From an uncultured Lachnospiraceae bacterium (GTDB lineage: Bacteria > Bacillota > Clostridia > Lachnospirales > Lachnospiraceae), in contig CAJUPT010000073.1 of NCBI GenBank assembly GCA_910588405.1, forward strand, positions 1 through 14,202: a DNA stretch of 14,202 nucleotides. Reading direction: 5' to 3'. Below the pieces are notes generated by a model. That model did no database searches. It was not told where the DNA came from and worked only from the letters and a program-made list of their open reading frames with translations. The stretch's first letter is position 1; each line of letters starts with the position of its first letter. The position numbers and the translations under genes were made by a program. This document shows, one piece after another, positions 7,500 to 14,202 of this stretch.

Positions 7500-8517
7500 T
7501 ATCCGATACGCATTATCCGCGCTTGTGCTGTGCATAGGCGCATTTTTAACGCCTGCGACCGTTTTTGCGGCAGAAAAAACCGACGCCACCCCGCCGAGGG
7601 TCAGCGCGGAAGCCACGGACGGTATGCTGCATATCGAAGCAACCGATGATGATTCCGGCGTGGAAGCTGTCTATATCGCCGGGAAGCGGGTCAACTACCG
7701 CGTGGACGGCGCACTTGACCTGGATTTTGAGGACTTCGCACCGGACGGGCAGGAAACCGTGGAAGTTTACGCAATTGACTTTGCCGGGAACCAGTCGGAT
7801 GCCGTTACGGTGGCAAACCCACGCTACCAGGCCCCGGAGCCGGAACCGGAGCAGAAACCGATCACCCCGGACGGGCAGGCTTCCGTCCTCGACAATGCCA
7901 CCGACGAAGAAGGGAAGGAATTTTACACCTTTGTCACGCCGGAGGAAAATATTTTCTATCTTGTGATCGACCGCCAGCGTGATTCCGACAACGTGTATTT
8001 CTTAAACGCAGTTACGGAAAACGATCTGGCAGACCTGGCGGAAAAAAGCAAAGAAGGAAGCGGCGGGGAGAGCGCCATGCCTGTGGTGGAGGTCTGCTCG
8101 TGTGTGAAACAGTGTGAGACCGGGAAGGTGGATACTGCCTGCCCGGTCTGCAAGAACGACCTAAAATCCTGCGCCGGCGAACCGGAGGAAACGAAAGACG
8201 AACAGGAAAAAGAGCCGGAAAAACCGGAAAAAAGCGGCGGGACCGGGATCATGATCTTTATTCTGCTTGCCGTCCTGGCATTCGGCGGAGCCGGGTACTA
8301 CTTAAAAATCTATAAGCCGAAGCACGACCTGGACGACGCGGAGGATCTGGACGACCTGTTGGATGAGGACGAGCCGGAAGTCAACGAGGATTCCGAAATG
8401 CAGGCCCAGGCCGGCATGGAAGGGACAGAGATGGAACAGCCGGATATGGACGCAGCTTTTTATGACGATTACCCGGACGGCGATGACGTGGACAGCGGGC
8501 CAGAACAGGAGGAATAA
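7489..8517 (+). CDS. DUF4366 / CD1107-family ICE membrane protein
   Basis: A 342-residue single-pass membrane protein. Residues 1-27 are a Sec signal peptide ending VFA-AEK. An Ig-like extracellular region follows (about 30-110: ATDDDSGVEAVYI, VYAIDFAGNQSDAV), then a conserved domain with FYTFVTPEENIFYLVIDR. A six-Cys cluster lies at C203, C205, C209, C218, C221 and C228 (CxC...C...CxxC...C) and could form disulfides or bind metal. The membrane helix spans about 254-276, and the tail after it is strongly acidic and cytoplasmic. This layout is that of DUF4366 proteins of conjugative transposons, thought to belong to the transfer machinery. The start overlaps DUF4315 by 11 bases, with AGGAGG 12 bases before it. 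The exact role is not known. Confidence 0.9.
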   Translation: MKTNIRYALSALVLCIGAFLTPATVFAAEKTDATPPRVSAEATDGMLHIEATDDDSGVEAVYIAGKRVNYRVDGALDLDFEDFAPDGQETVEVYAIDFAGNQSDAVTVANPRYQAPEPEPEQKPITPDGQASVLDNATDEEGKEFYTFVTPEENIFYLVIDRQRDSDNVYFLNAVTENDLADLAEKSKEGSGGESAMPVVEVCSCVKQCETGKVDTACPVCKNDLKSCAGEPEETKDEQEKEPEKPEKSGGTGIMIFILLAVLAFGGAGYYLKIYKPKHDLDDAEDLDDLLDEDEPEVNEDSEMQAQAGMEGTEMEQPDMDAAFYDDYPDGDDVDSGPEQEE

Positions 8518-8521
8518 CGGC

Positions 8522-8728
8522 ATGGCACAGTTTACGGATTCCCCGTATGAATACATGATGGCCGGAAAGCCGTCTGCCAGACAGGCGCGGAGAAACAGCC
8601 CTGCCCCTGCCCTGTCTGACAAATGCAGGGGATGCCCTTATGGGCGCGCCCGCCCCTGCATCGGCTACTGTATCAAAGATCTGCTGTCTGATACCAGAAA
8701 AAGGAGGAACCATGAAACAGACACATAA
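8522..8728 (+). CDS. Small Cys-rich protein, possible zinc-binding
   Basis: A 68-residue basic protein starting MAQFTDSPYEYMM. It has four cysteines at C35, C38, C46 and C50 (CxxCx7CxxxC, in DKCRGCPYGRARPCIGYC), a pattern that could bind zinc. There is no signal peptide or membrane helix. ATG 8522 is four bases after the DUF4366 stop and nine bases after an AGGAGG that lies inside the DUF4366 gene. The 3' end overlaps the sortase gene by 17 bases. Similar small Cys-containing proteins occupy this slot in related ICEs, from memory. The function is unknown, with a regulatory or adaptor role possible. Confidence 0.75.
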   Translation: MAQFTDSPYEYMMAGKPSARQARRNSPAPALSDKCRGCPYGRARPCIGYCIKDLLSDTRKRRNHETDT

Positions 8729-9428
8729 AAAAGCACTTTTAGTCGCCGCACTCCTGTCCGCCGCCCTTGCCGGGACTATGCTGGCGCTGTCCCCTTCGTG
8801 GGAACGCCGCCGGGAAAAACAGGAACAGGAGGCAATGATCGTGCGGCTTGCAGGGGAAGAAGCCCAGGGAACGGAGGCTTCCCCACGCACTGAACCGGAA
8901 ACGGAACCGCCTGCGGAAACGGAAGCTTTGGAGGAAATTCCGGGGGAGGGAAACGGGGAGAGCCTGCCGCCGGAGCCGGAAACAGAAAACGCCCTGACAG
9001 AAAGGAAGAGAAAGCCGGAAGAAGGCGCGGAGATCGGGATCCTCTCGATCCCAAAAATAGACGCAGAGCTTCCGGTCACGGCAGGCGTCACCGAAGAACA
9101 GCTGAAGGTCTCGGAGGGCTGGGTGCGGCAGACGGATATGATCGGAGACGAAGGGAACGCCGTAATTGCAGGACACCGCAGCTATACCTTCGGGCTGCAT
9201 TTCAACCGTCTGGAAGAACTGGAAGCCGGGGATGAGATCCTGTTTACCACGGCGGACGGCGAACCCATACCCTTTTTGGTAAGCGAGATCCTGACTGCGG
9301 ATCCGGACGACCCGTCTGTATTTGCCCTGCCGCCGGACGGCGGGGCGCAATTAACCCTGTATACCTGCACCCCAGTCAGGATCGCAACGCACCGGCTGAT
9401 CGTCCGGGCGATGCGGCTGGAAGAATGA
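8712..9428 (+). CDS. Sortase (transpeptidase), class D-like
   Basis: A 238-residue sortase that joins surface proteins to the cell wall or to each other. One N-terminal membrane anchor spans about residues 6-26, followed by a Glu/Pro-rich spacer to about residue 105. The catalytic domain carries H155 (AGHRSY), C219 (TLYTCTP) and R228 (ATHRLIV), the complete sortase triad. There is no C-terminal membrane helix, which argues against a typical class C pilus sortase and for a class D-like or ICE-specific type. ATG 8712 is chosen because AAAGGAGG lies just before it; an upstream in-frame GTG (8640) would add residues without conserved character. Its probable substrate is the IPKTG protein encoded 19 bases downstream. 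Confidence 0.93.
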   Translation: MKQTHKKALLVAALLSAALAGTMLALSPSWERRREKQEQEAMIVRLAGEEAQGTEASPRTEPETEPPAETEALEEIPGEGNGESLPPEPETENALTERKRKPEEGAEIGILSIPKIDAELPVTAGVTEEQLKVSEGWVRQTDMIGDEGNAVIAGHRSYTFGLHFNRLEELEAGDEILFTTADGEPIPFLVSEILTADPDDPSVFALPPDGGAQLTLYTCTPVRIATHRLIVRAMRLEE

Positions 9429-9447
9429 AAGGAGGAAACACACCACT

Positions 9448-11076
9448 ATGTCAAAACGAATCACAGCATTTTTTATTTCCCTGTGTCTTTTTATCCTCAT
9501 GGCCACGCCCATGGCGGCTCTGGCGGCGGAGGAAATGCCGGCCGCAGAGTCGGCGGAAACCGTGTCCGGCAATGGCCTGGGGGAACCAGGGGGAACAGAG
9601 GAAGATCCGGGCACACTGGGGGAAACCGCGCCGGAAACCGGATGGATCCGGGTGCTGAAAACGGACGCGGACACAGGCGCTCCTTTGCCCGGCGCGTCTT
9701 TTAAAGTGTACCATGCGGCAGACGACACGGAGGCTGGGGAACTGCTGACAGGAAACGGCGGCATGGGGCAGACAGCTCTTGCGCCGGGGGATTATTACCT
9801 GCTGGAACAGTGTGCCCCGGAAGGCTACCAGCTGTCTGCGGAAAAATATGCGTTCACTGTGGCTGGCGGGGAAACGACAGCCCTTACGGCTGCCAATAAG
9901 CCCCTGCCAGCGCCGGAGCCGAAAATGGCGGCGTTAAAGATCACCAAAACGGACGCAGACCAGAAAGACCGGAGGCTGTCCGGAGCCGTGTTCTCCGTTT
10001 ATGAGGAAGAAAGCGGCAGAAAAGTTGGGGAACTGATGACCGGGAACGACGGGACGGCAGGCATGGAGCTTTCCGCCGGCAGCTATACCATGAAAGAGAC
10101 CACGGCCCCGGAAGGATATCTCCTTTCTTCCAATGCCATCCATGTCTCCCTGCAGGAAGGAGAAGTGAAGGAACTGACGGTCACAAACCGCAGGGAGGGA
10201 GAAACTGAGGACAGCGAAGAGCCGGGCGCGCTGCGGATCACCAAACGGGATTCCGAAAGCGGAAAACGCTTAAAAGACGCTATTTTCGGCATTTATGAGA
10301 CAGACACGGACAACTGCATGGGGGAAGTCACCACTGACCGGAAAGGCGTGGCGGAGATCGAACTGGAACCGGGCAGTTATTACCTCCTGGAACTGGAAGC
10401 CCCGGAAGGCTACCGGCTGGATGAAGAAAAGACCGGATTCCGTGTGCGTTCCGGGATAACGACGGAAAAAACCGTGAAAAACGTAAAAGAAGAGGAAAAA
10501 GAAACAGAAGAAAAGAAGGAGGAGGAAAAGCAGGAAACAGGCGCACAGGCGTCCCCGTTCGACAGCCTGTTCTCCGCCCTTTCTTCCGCACCATTTTCAG
10601 GCACATCATCCACTGGCGCGTCCGCCACGTCTGCCCGAACCGGGGACAGTGGAAGCCAGACGGAAGCGAAAAAGACGGGGACTTTGCAGGTCTCCAATTC
10701 TGCCGCCGGGACGGGGGAAAAACTTTCCGGGCAGGTGCTGGCTGTCTATAAAAGCGATGGGAAAAAGGCCGGGGAAGTGACCGTAAAAAACGGGAAAGGG
10801 ACGCTCACCCTGGCAGAAGGGGATTATTACCTCCGGGAAAGGAAATCCCCGGCAGGCTTTTTCGGGGAGACCGCCCGGATCCGCTTTTCTGTCACGGCGA
10901 GCATGACGACGGAGGTGGAGATCACCAGTGAACGGGACATGGAGCATACCAACCCCCAAGACATCATACCCAAGACCGGGGAGACGCTCCCGCTTATCCC
11001 TGCGGGATTGTCCGCACTCTGTTTTCTGTCTGCGGCTGTCTGCGGTTTCTCCCTTAACAGAATGAAACAGACATAA
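9448..11076 (+). CDS. Cna_B/SpaA-type repeat surface protein with IPKTG sorting signal
   Basis: A 542-residue wall-anchored protein. Residues 1-27 are a signal peptide ending ALA-AEE. Four Cna_B (SpaA-like) domains follow at about 65-153, 160-250, 260-348 and 410-495, with a Glu/Lys- and Ser/Thr-rich linker at 349-409. The sorting signal is IPKTG at 507-511, then a hydrophobic stretch (514-535) and a short tail, NRMKQT. Domains 1-3 each show the strand-1 Lys (LKTD, TKTD, TKRD), the Glu in LLEQ/MKET/LLEL and a C-terminal Asn, the set used for intramolecular isopeptide bonds. Domain 4 lacks the Lys and the Asn. The sortase directly upstream is the likely anchoring enzyme. The role is probably adhesion or mating-pair contact, as proposed for adhesins of Gram-positive conjugative elements. 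Confidence 0.92.
   Translation: MSKRITAFFISLCLFILMATPMAALAAEEMPAAESAETVSGNGLGEPGGTEEDPGTLGETAPETGWIRVLKTDADTGAPLPGASFKVYHAADDTEAGELLTGNGGMGQTALAPGDYYLLEQCAPEGYQLSAEKYAFTVAGGETTALTAANKPLPAPEPKMAALKITKTDADQKDRRLSGAVFSVYEEESGRKVGELMTGNDGTAGMELSAGSYTMKETTAPEGYLLSSNAIHVSLQEGEVKELTVTNRREGETEDSEEPGALRITKRDSESGKRLKDAIFGIYETDTDNCMGEVTTDRKGVAEIELEPGSYYLLELEAPEGYRLDEEKTGFRVRSGITTEKTVKNVKEEEKETEEKKEEEKQETGAQASPFDSLFSALSSAPFSGTSSTGASATSARTGDSGSQTEAKKTGTLQVSNSAAGTGEKLSGQVLAVYKSDGKKAGEVTVKNGKGTLTLAEGDYYLRERKSPAGFFGETARIRFSVTASMTTEVEITSERDMEHTNPQDIIPKTGETLPLIPAGLSALCFLSAAVCGFSLNRMKQT
9640..10932 (+). repeat. Four Cna_B domain repeats
   Basis: The domains lie at about 9640-9906, 9925-10197, 10225-10491 and 10675-10932. 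Each starts with a short strand (WIRVLKTD, ALKITKTD, ALRITKRD, TLQVSNSA) and carries a (D/S)YY or SYT strand. Domains 1-3 also share APEGY, which is SPAGF in domain 4. Domain 4 is the most diverged and stands apart behind the linker. Confidence 0.85.
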
Positions 11077-11088
11077 CCGGAACAGACT

Positions 11089-11115
11089 GCCGGCGCGGGG
11101 ATCCCCTGCGCCGGC
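11089..11115 (+). other. GC-rich inverted repeat (hairpin) without a U-tract
   Basis: Arms GCCGGCGCGGGG (11089-11100) and CCCCTGCGCCGGC (11103-11115) pair over 12 base pairs with one bulged T. A small loop is formed by the GATC at the centre. The bases that follow are CTTATCAG, so there is no T-run as in a classical intrinsic terminator. It lies 11 bases before the topoisomerase ribosome binding site. It could be a transcript-stabilising or processing hairpin, a weak terminator or a translation control element. Confidence 0.55.
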
Positions 11116-11125
11116 CTTATCAGAC

Positions 11126-11131
11126 AGGAGG
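11126..11131 (+). promoter_or_regulatory. Shine-Dalgarno AGGAGG for topoisomerase III (TTG start)
   Basis: AGGAGG lies eight bases before TTG 11140, which gives the conserved N-terminus PTSTLIITEKPS. The ATG at 11133 is in another frame and too close to the site. Confidence 0.75.
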
Positions 11132-11139
11132 AATGTATC

Positions 11140-13251
11140 TTGCCAACTTCTACTCTTATCATAACGGAAAAACCGAGCGTCGCACAGGCGGTCGCCAAAA
11201 GCATCGGCGTGGCCGGGCGCAGGGACGGCTACCTGGAGGGAAACGGCTATCTGGTAAGCTGGTGCGTCGGGCATCTGGTGGAGCTTTCCGCCGCCGACAG
11301 CTATGACCCGCGCTATTCCAGATGGACGCGTGAAGATCTCCCGATCCTGCCGGAACCCTGGCGCTTTTCAGTATCCCCGGCCACAAAAAAACAGTTTGAG
11401 ATCTTAAAGGATCTGATGGAACGCCCTGACGTAACGGAACTGGTGGAAGCCACGGATGCAGGCCGGGAAGGGGAACTGATCTTCCGGCTGGTCTACCACC
11501 AGGCGGGATGTAAAAAACCATTCCGGCGGCTCTGGATCTCGTCCATGGAGGATTCCGCCATCCGGGAGGGCATGGAACATCTGCGCCCCGGAGAAGATTA
11601 CGGCCTGCTTTATGAAGCCGCCCTGTGCCGCGCCAAGGCGGACTGGCTGGTGGGGATTAACGGCACAAGGCTTTTTACCACCCTTTACCGGGGAAAGACC
11701 CTGAATGTAGGCCGTGTGATGACGCCCACTCTCGCACTCCTGGCGGAGCGGGAACAGGCGGTCAGCGGATTTAAAAAAGAAAAATTTTATACGGTGGAGC
11801 TGGACTGCGGCTCCCTGTCCGTATCAAGCCGCCGCTTTCCAAGCCGGACGGACGCGGAGAAGCTGCGGAGGACCTGCCTGGGAAAACAGGCCGCAGTACA
11901 GGCTGTAAACCGCCGGGAAAAGACGGAAAAGCCGCCGAAACTCTATGACCTTACCACCCTGCAAAGGGAAGCCAACCGGATGTACGGCTATACCGCACAG
12001 CAGACGCTGGACTATATCCAGCTTTTGTATGAGAAGAAACTGGCGACCTACCCGCGCACGGATTCCCGGTATCTGACGGAAGACATGGCCTGTATGCTGC
12101 CGGAACTGTGCCGGGAGATCGCCGGCGCGTTCCCGTCTGCTTCGGGATTCCGGGGCGGCGTGAACGCGGCCCTTGTGACTGACAATTCCAAAGTCAGCGA
12201 CCACCATGCCATACTTCCCACAAAAGAAACCGCACGGACAGATCTGACTGCCCTCCCTACCGGGGAGAAAAATATCCTCTCCCTCATTTCCATACGTCTT
12301 TTATGCGCCGTCTGCCCGGAAAAATATTCCTATGCGGATACGGAGGTGGCGCTTTTGTGTGAAGGGGAGACCTTTACTGTAAAAGGCCGCACGGAGCTTT
12401 CCGGGGGCTGGAGAGCCGTGGAACGCCCGTTTTTGGAAGCGTCAGGAAAAAAAACGGAGGATAAAACCGAAGCCCCGCCCCTGCCGGGATTATCCGAAGG
12501 GCAGATCCTTACTGCGGAAGCCGCCGCGCTCCATGAGGGGACGACAAGCCCTCCCAAACGGTACACCGAAGATTCCCTCCTTTCCGCCATGGAAAACGCC
12601 GGGGCGGAAGAATTTGCACAGATCGAAGATGTGGAGCGCAAAGGGCTGGGGACGCCGGCCACCCGCGCGGGCGTGATCGAAAAGCTGGTAAAGGGCGGAT
12701 TCGTGGAGCGGAAAAACAAGCTGCTGATCCCCACAAAAAAAGGCATGGAACTGATAAACGTGCTGCCGGACGCCGTAAAGAGCGCAAAGCTGACCGCTGA
12801 TTGGGAAGAAGCCTTAAAAGAAGTGGAACGCGGGGAACGGAAGCCGGAGGAATTTATGGACGGGATCACCCGTATGGTCTGCGGGCTGGTGGAATCTTAT
12901 AAAGATGCAGCGGCAGATACCGGCAGCGCCCTCTCCGGCTCCGCAAAAGAGGCCGTTGGCATCTGCCCCCGCTGCGGCAGGCCGGTCTATGAGGGAAAAA
13001 AGAGCTTCTACTGCTCCGGATATAAAGCGTCACCCTCCTGCGGCTTTGCCCTGTGGAAAGACAACCCGTATTTCAGGAGCAAGCGGAAGGAACTGACAAA
13101 AAAGACTGCCGCCGCCCTGCTGAAAAAAGGGAAGGTCAAAATGACCGGCCTGTATTCGGAAAAGAAAGGGATCTTCTATGACGCTACGATCGTCATGGAG
13201 GACACAGGCGGAAAATATGTGAACTTTAAGCTGGAATTTGATAAAAAATAA
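11140..13251 (+). CDS. topB: DNA topoisomerase III (type IA), mobile-element type
   Basis: A 703-residue type IA topoisomerase, which passes single DNA strands through a transient break and can resolve replication or transfer intermediates. The Toprim domain has E10 (ITEKPSVAQ) and the acidic motif TDAGREGE at about D106-E112. The active-site tyrosine is Y304 in the YPRTDS motif. A C-terminal zinc-ribbon-like element holds C609, C612, C625 and C634 (CPRCG...YC...SCGF). All core motifs are present. The TTG start is supported by AGGAGG eight bases upstream. Chromosomal topB is the orthologue family, but this copy has the form carried by Tn1549/CTn-type ICEs, where it probably acts on element DNA during transfer or replication. 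Confidence 0.95.
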   Translation: MPTSTLIITEKPSVAQAVAKSIGVAGRRDGYLEGNGYLVSWCVGHLVELSAADSYDPRYSRWTREDLPILPEPWRFSVSPATKKQFEILKDLMERPDVTELVEATDAGREGELIFRLVYHQAGCKKPFRRLWISSMEDSAIREGMEHLRPGEDYGLLYEAALCRAKADWLVGINGTRLFTTLYRGKTLNVGRVMTPTLALLAEREQAVSGFKKEKFYTVELDCGSLSVSSRRFPSRTDAEKLRRTCLGKQAAVQAVNRREKTEKPPKLYDLTTLQREANRMYGYTAQQTLDYIQLLYEKKLATYPRTDSRYLTEDMACMLPELCREIAGAFPSASGFRGGVNAALVTDNSKVSDHHAILPTKETARTDLTALPTGEKNILSLISIRLLCAVCPEKYSYADTEVALLCEGETFTVKGRTELSGGWRAVERPFLEASGKKTEDKTEAPPLPGLSEGQILTAEAAALHEGTTSPPKRYTEDSLLSAMENAGAEEFAQIEDVERKGLGTPATRAGVIEKLVKGGFVERKNKLLIPTKKGMELINVLPDAVKSAKLTADWEEALKEVERGERKPEEFMDGITRMVCGLVESYKDAAADTGSALSGSAKEAVGICPRCGRPVYEGKKSFYCSGYKASPSCGFALWKDNPYFRSKRKELTKKTAAALLKKGKVKMTGLYSEKKGIFYDATIVMEDTGGKYVNFKLEFDKK

Positions 13252-13254
13252 AAG

Positions 13255-13261
13255 AAGGAGG
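13255..13261 (+). promoter_or_regulatory. Shine-Dalgarno AAGGAGG for the 224-residue protein (TTG start)
   Basis: A perfect AAGGAGG lies four bases after the topoisomerase stop and eight bases before TTG 13270. Confidence 0.7.
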
Positions 13262-13269
13262 CGACCCGT

Positions 13270-13944
13270 TTGGAACCAAAACAGAAACTGGAGGAATTTG
13301 CCGCGCAGCAGCCGGACAGATACCGTTATTACATTACCAATGAGGCCCTGCAGAAAGGAACCTGCCCCCACATGGAGGACATGAAGCTGGTGGAGATTAA
13401 GGAGATCGCGCCTGTCCTTGTAGAGAACGGCACAGTCAAAGCCTTCGGGTATGTGGAATACCCCAGGCCGCTGGCAAAAGAGCAGGAAAAGGAATACGCC
13501 CTTGTACCCGCATCAGAAAATGGAAACCACCTGCGGGCGACAGAGCTTTCCACGGAGCAGAATATGAACATGATCGACGGGATCCCCAACAATGAGCCGC
13601 CCCGTGTCAACCAGGGTTATACCATACTGGAAAGTGAAACTGTCGGCCACATGGAATATGTCCTCGCCGAAAATCAGGACGCGCCCCAGCCCTACGCAAC
13701 ATGGGCGCGGAACATAAAAAACGATGAACAGCGGGGGGATGAAAATTTCTTCTGGGGCCATTATTTTTGCGACCCGGAAGCGGCAGCCAAAGACTTCCAC
13801 GCAAGGGCGGATGAACAGCGGGATTATTTACGGGAAAGCCGCCCGTCGCTCCTCGACATGCTGCGGCAGGATCAGAAAGAAGCCGCCCGTTCCATTCAGG
13901 AACTGCCCGCCATGGATCATGTAAAACGGGGGCTGGAAAGGTAG
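13270..13944 (+). CDS. ICE accessory protein of unknown function
   Basis: A 224-residue soluble protein without signal peptide or membrane helix. The middle carries STEQNMNMIDGIPNN (residues about 95-110), a phrase I recall from other ICE proteins such as DUF4316-like ones. The next segment (about 116-180: YTILESETVGHMEYVLAE, then YATWARN and FFWGHYF) reads as a compact mixed alpha/beta domain. The C-terminal 40 residues are charged and helical. The TTG start follows a perfect AAGGAGG by eight bases. It lies 18 bases after topoisomerase III and five bases before the next gene, so it is probably co-transcribed with both. No catalytic motif can be named, and the DUF4316 link is uncertain. Confidence 0.8.
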   Translation: MEPKQKLEEFAAQQPDRYRYYITNEALQKGTCPHMEDMKLVEIKEIAPVLVENGTVKAFGYVEYPRPLAKEQEKEYALVPASENGNHLRATELSTEQNMNMIDGIPNNEPPRVNQGYTILESETVGHMEYVLAENQDAPQPYATWARNIKNDEQRGDENFFWGHYFCDPEAAAKDFHARADEQRDYLRESRPSLLDMLRQDQKEAARSIQELPAMDHVKRGLER

Positions 13945-13949
13945 GGAAA

Positions 13950-14202
13950 ATGAAGCTGACAAACTATGAAAAAGAGAGCGTCTTTCTCTTTAATGAAGCA
14001 GACCGGACGGCAAGCATCTATACCCATAATGCCGCCCTGATCCGGCAGCTGACAACGCTGTGCGGCTCCCATCCGGAGCAGGTAAAACGCACCGGAGATA
14101 ACGGCTGCGGAGGACTGACTTTTGAACTGCCGAAGAAGTGGCTGAAAATAGTCCCGCCCCGCGTCCTGTCTGCGGCACAAAAAGAAGTGCTGGAAAAAAT
14201 GA
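13950..14202 (+). CDS. Small ICE protein of unknown function (3' end outside window)
   Basis: The frame opens at ATG 13950, five bases after the previous stop, and stays open to the window end: 84 codons are visible (MKLTNYEKESVFLFNEADR and onward). It contains ASIYTHNAALIRQL and a PKKWLKIVPPRVLS segment. I recall small ICE proteins with this same order (NYE...FNEAE, YTHN, PKKW, PPR), all of unknown function. The ribosome binding site is weak (GGAAAGGTAGGG), so translation may depend on coupling to the upstream gene. There is no signal peptide or membrane helix. Confidence 0.72.
   Translation, partial: MKLTNYEKESVFLFNEADRTASIYTHNAALIRQLTTLCGSHPEQVKRTGDNGCGGLTFELPKKWLKIVPPRVLSAAQKEVLEKM

Noticed and set aside
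8363..8521. Upstream extension of the small Cys-rich gene
   Set aside because: The extension lies inside DUF4366. ATG 8522 has its own well-placed AGGAGG, and the upstream residues are an Arg/Thr-rich shadow.
8640..8711. Earlier start (GTG) for the sortase
   Set aside because: ATG 8712 follows AAAGGAGG directly and gives a clean N-terminal membrane anchor.
8381..9091. Open frame on the - strand (236 codons)
   Set aside because: It is opposite DUF4366, the small Cys-rich gene and the sortase. The composition is Ser/Pro-rich with no motif.
11089..11120. Classical rho-independent terminator after the Cna_B gene
   Set aside because: The stem is strong, but no T-run follows (CTTATCAG), so it is listed only as an inverted repeat.
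1..14202. CRISPR arrays, tRNA or rRNA genes, IS elements, oriT or att sites
   Set aside because: I saw no regularly spaced direct repeats, tRNA-like cloverleaf, transposase motif or recognisable attachment site.

Overview
The window is a stretch of the conjugation and cargo region of an integrative and conjugative element (ICE) of the Tn1549/CTn type found in gut Clostridia. All genes are on the + strand. The gene order is a hallmark of that family: VirB4-type ATPase, large M23 + NlpC/P60 cell-wall hydrolase, DUF4315-like protein, DUF4366 (CD1107-type) membrane protein, sortase, Cna_B-repeat surface protein and topoisomerase III. Strong AAGGAGG ribosome binding sites, a GC content somewhat above 50% and a Gram-positive sorting signal (IPKTG) point to a Lachnospiraceae-like Firmicute host. 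The exact host cannot be read from the sequence. No integrase, relaxase or att site lies in the window, so the element is incomplete here.

Layout. Bases 1-753 hold the C-terminal part of the VirB4 ATPase. Bases 784-1692 hold a coiled-coil protein. Bases 1689-4976 hold a 1095-residue hydrolase with a long disordered N-terminus, one membrane helix and two peptidoglycan hydrolase domains. After an AT-rich junction (4977-5070) come three genes that look like a cassette set between the hydrolase and DUF4315: an N4/N6 DNA methyltransferase (5071-5832), a second protein with an NPPY methyltransferase motif (5807-6325) and a radical-SAM protein (6341-7282). The conserved transfer genes then resume: DUF4315-like (7251-7499), DUF4366 (7489-8517), a small Cys-rich protein (8522-8728), sortase (8712-9428) and its probable substrate, a Cna_B-repeat protein (9448-11076). 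A GC-rich inverted repeat separates these from topoisomerase III (11140-13251), a 224-residue accessory protein (13270-13944) and a small protein that runs off the window end (13950-14202).

How the genes fit together. The ATPase powers the type IV secretion machine, the hydrolase opens the thick cell wall for the channel, and DUF4366 and the coiled-coil proteins are probably structural or regulatory parts of the machine. The sortase probably anchors the Cna_B protein to the wall, perhaps as a mating-pair or host adhesin. Topoisomerase III probably acts on element DNA during transfer or re-establishment. The methyltransferase pair and the radical-SAM protein may modify DNA or another substrate, plausibly against host restriction.

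The most unusual signals are the start codons. The second methyltransferase-like gene appears to start at ATA and the radical-SAM gene at CTG, each behind a perfect Shine-Dalgarno sequence. Two further genes start at TTG.
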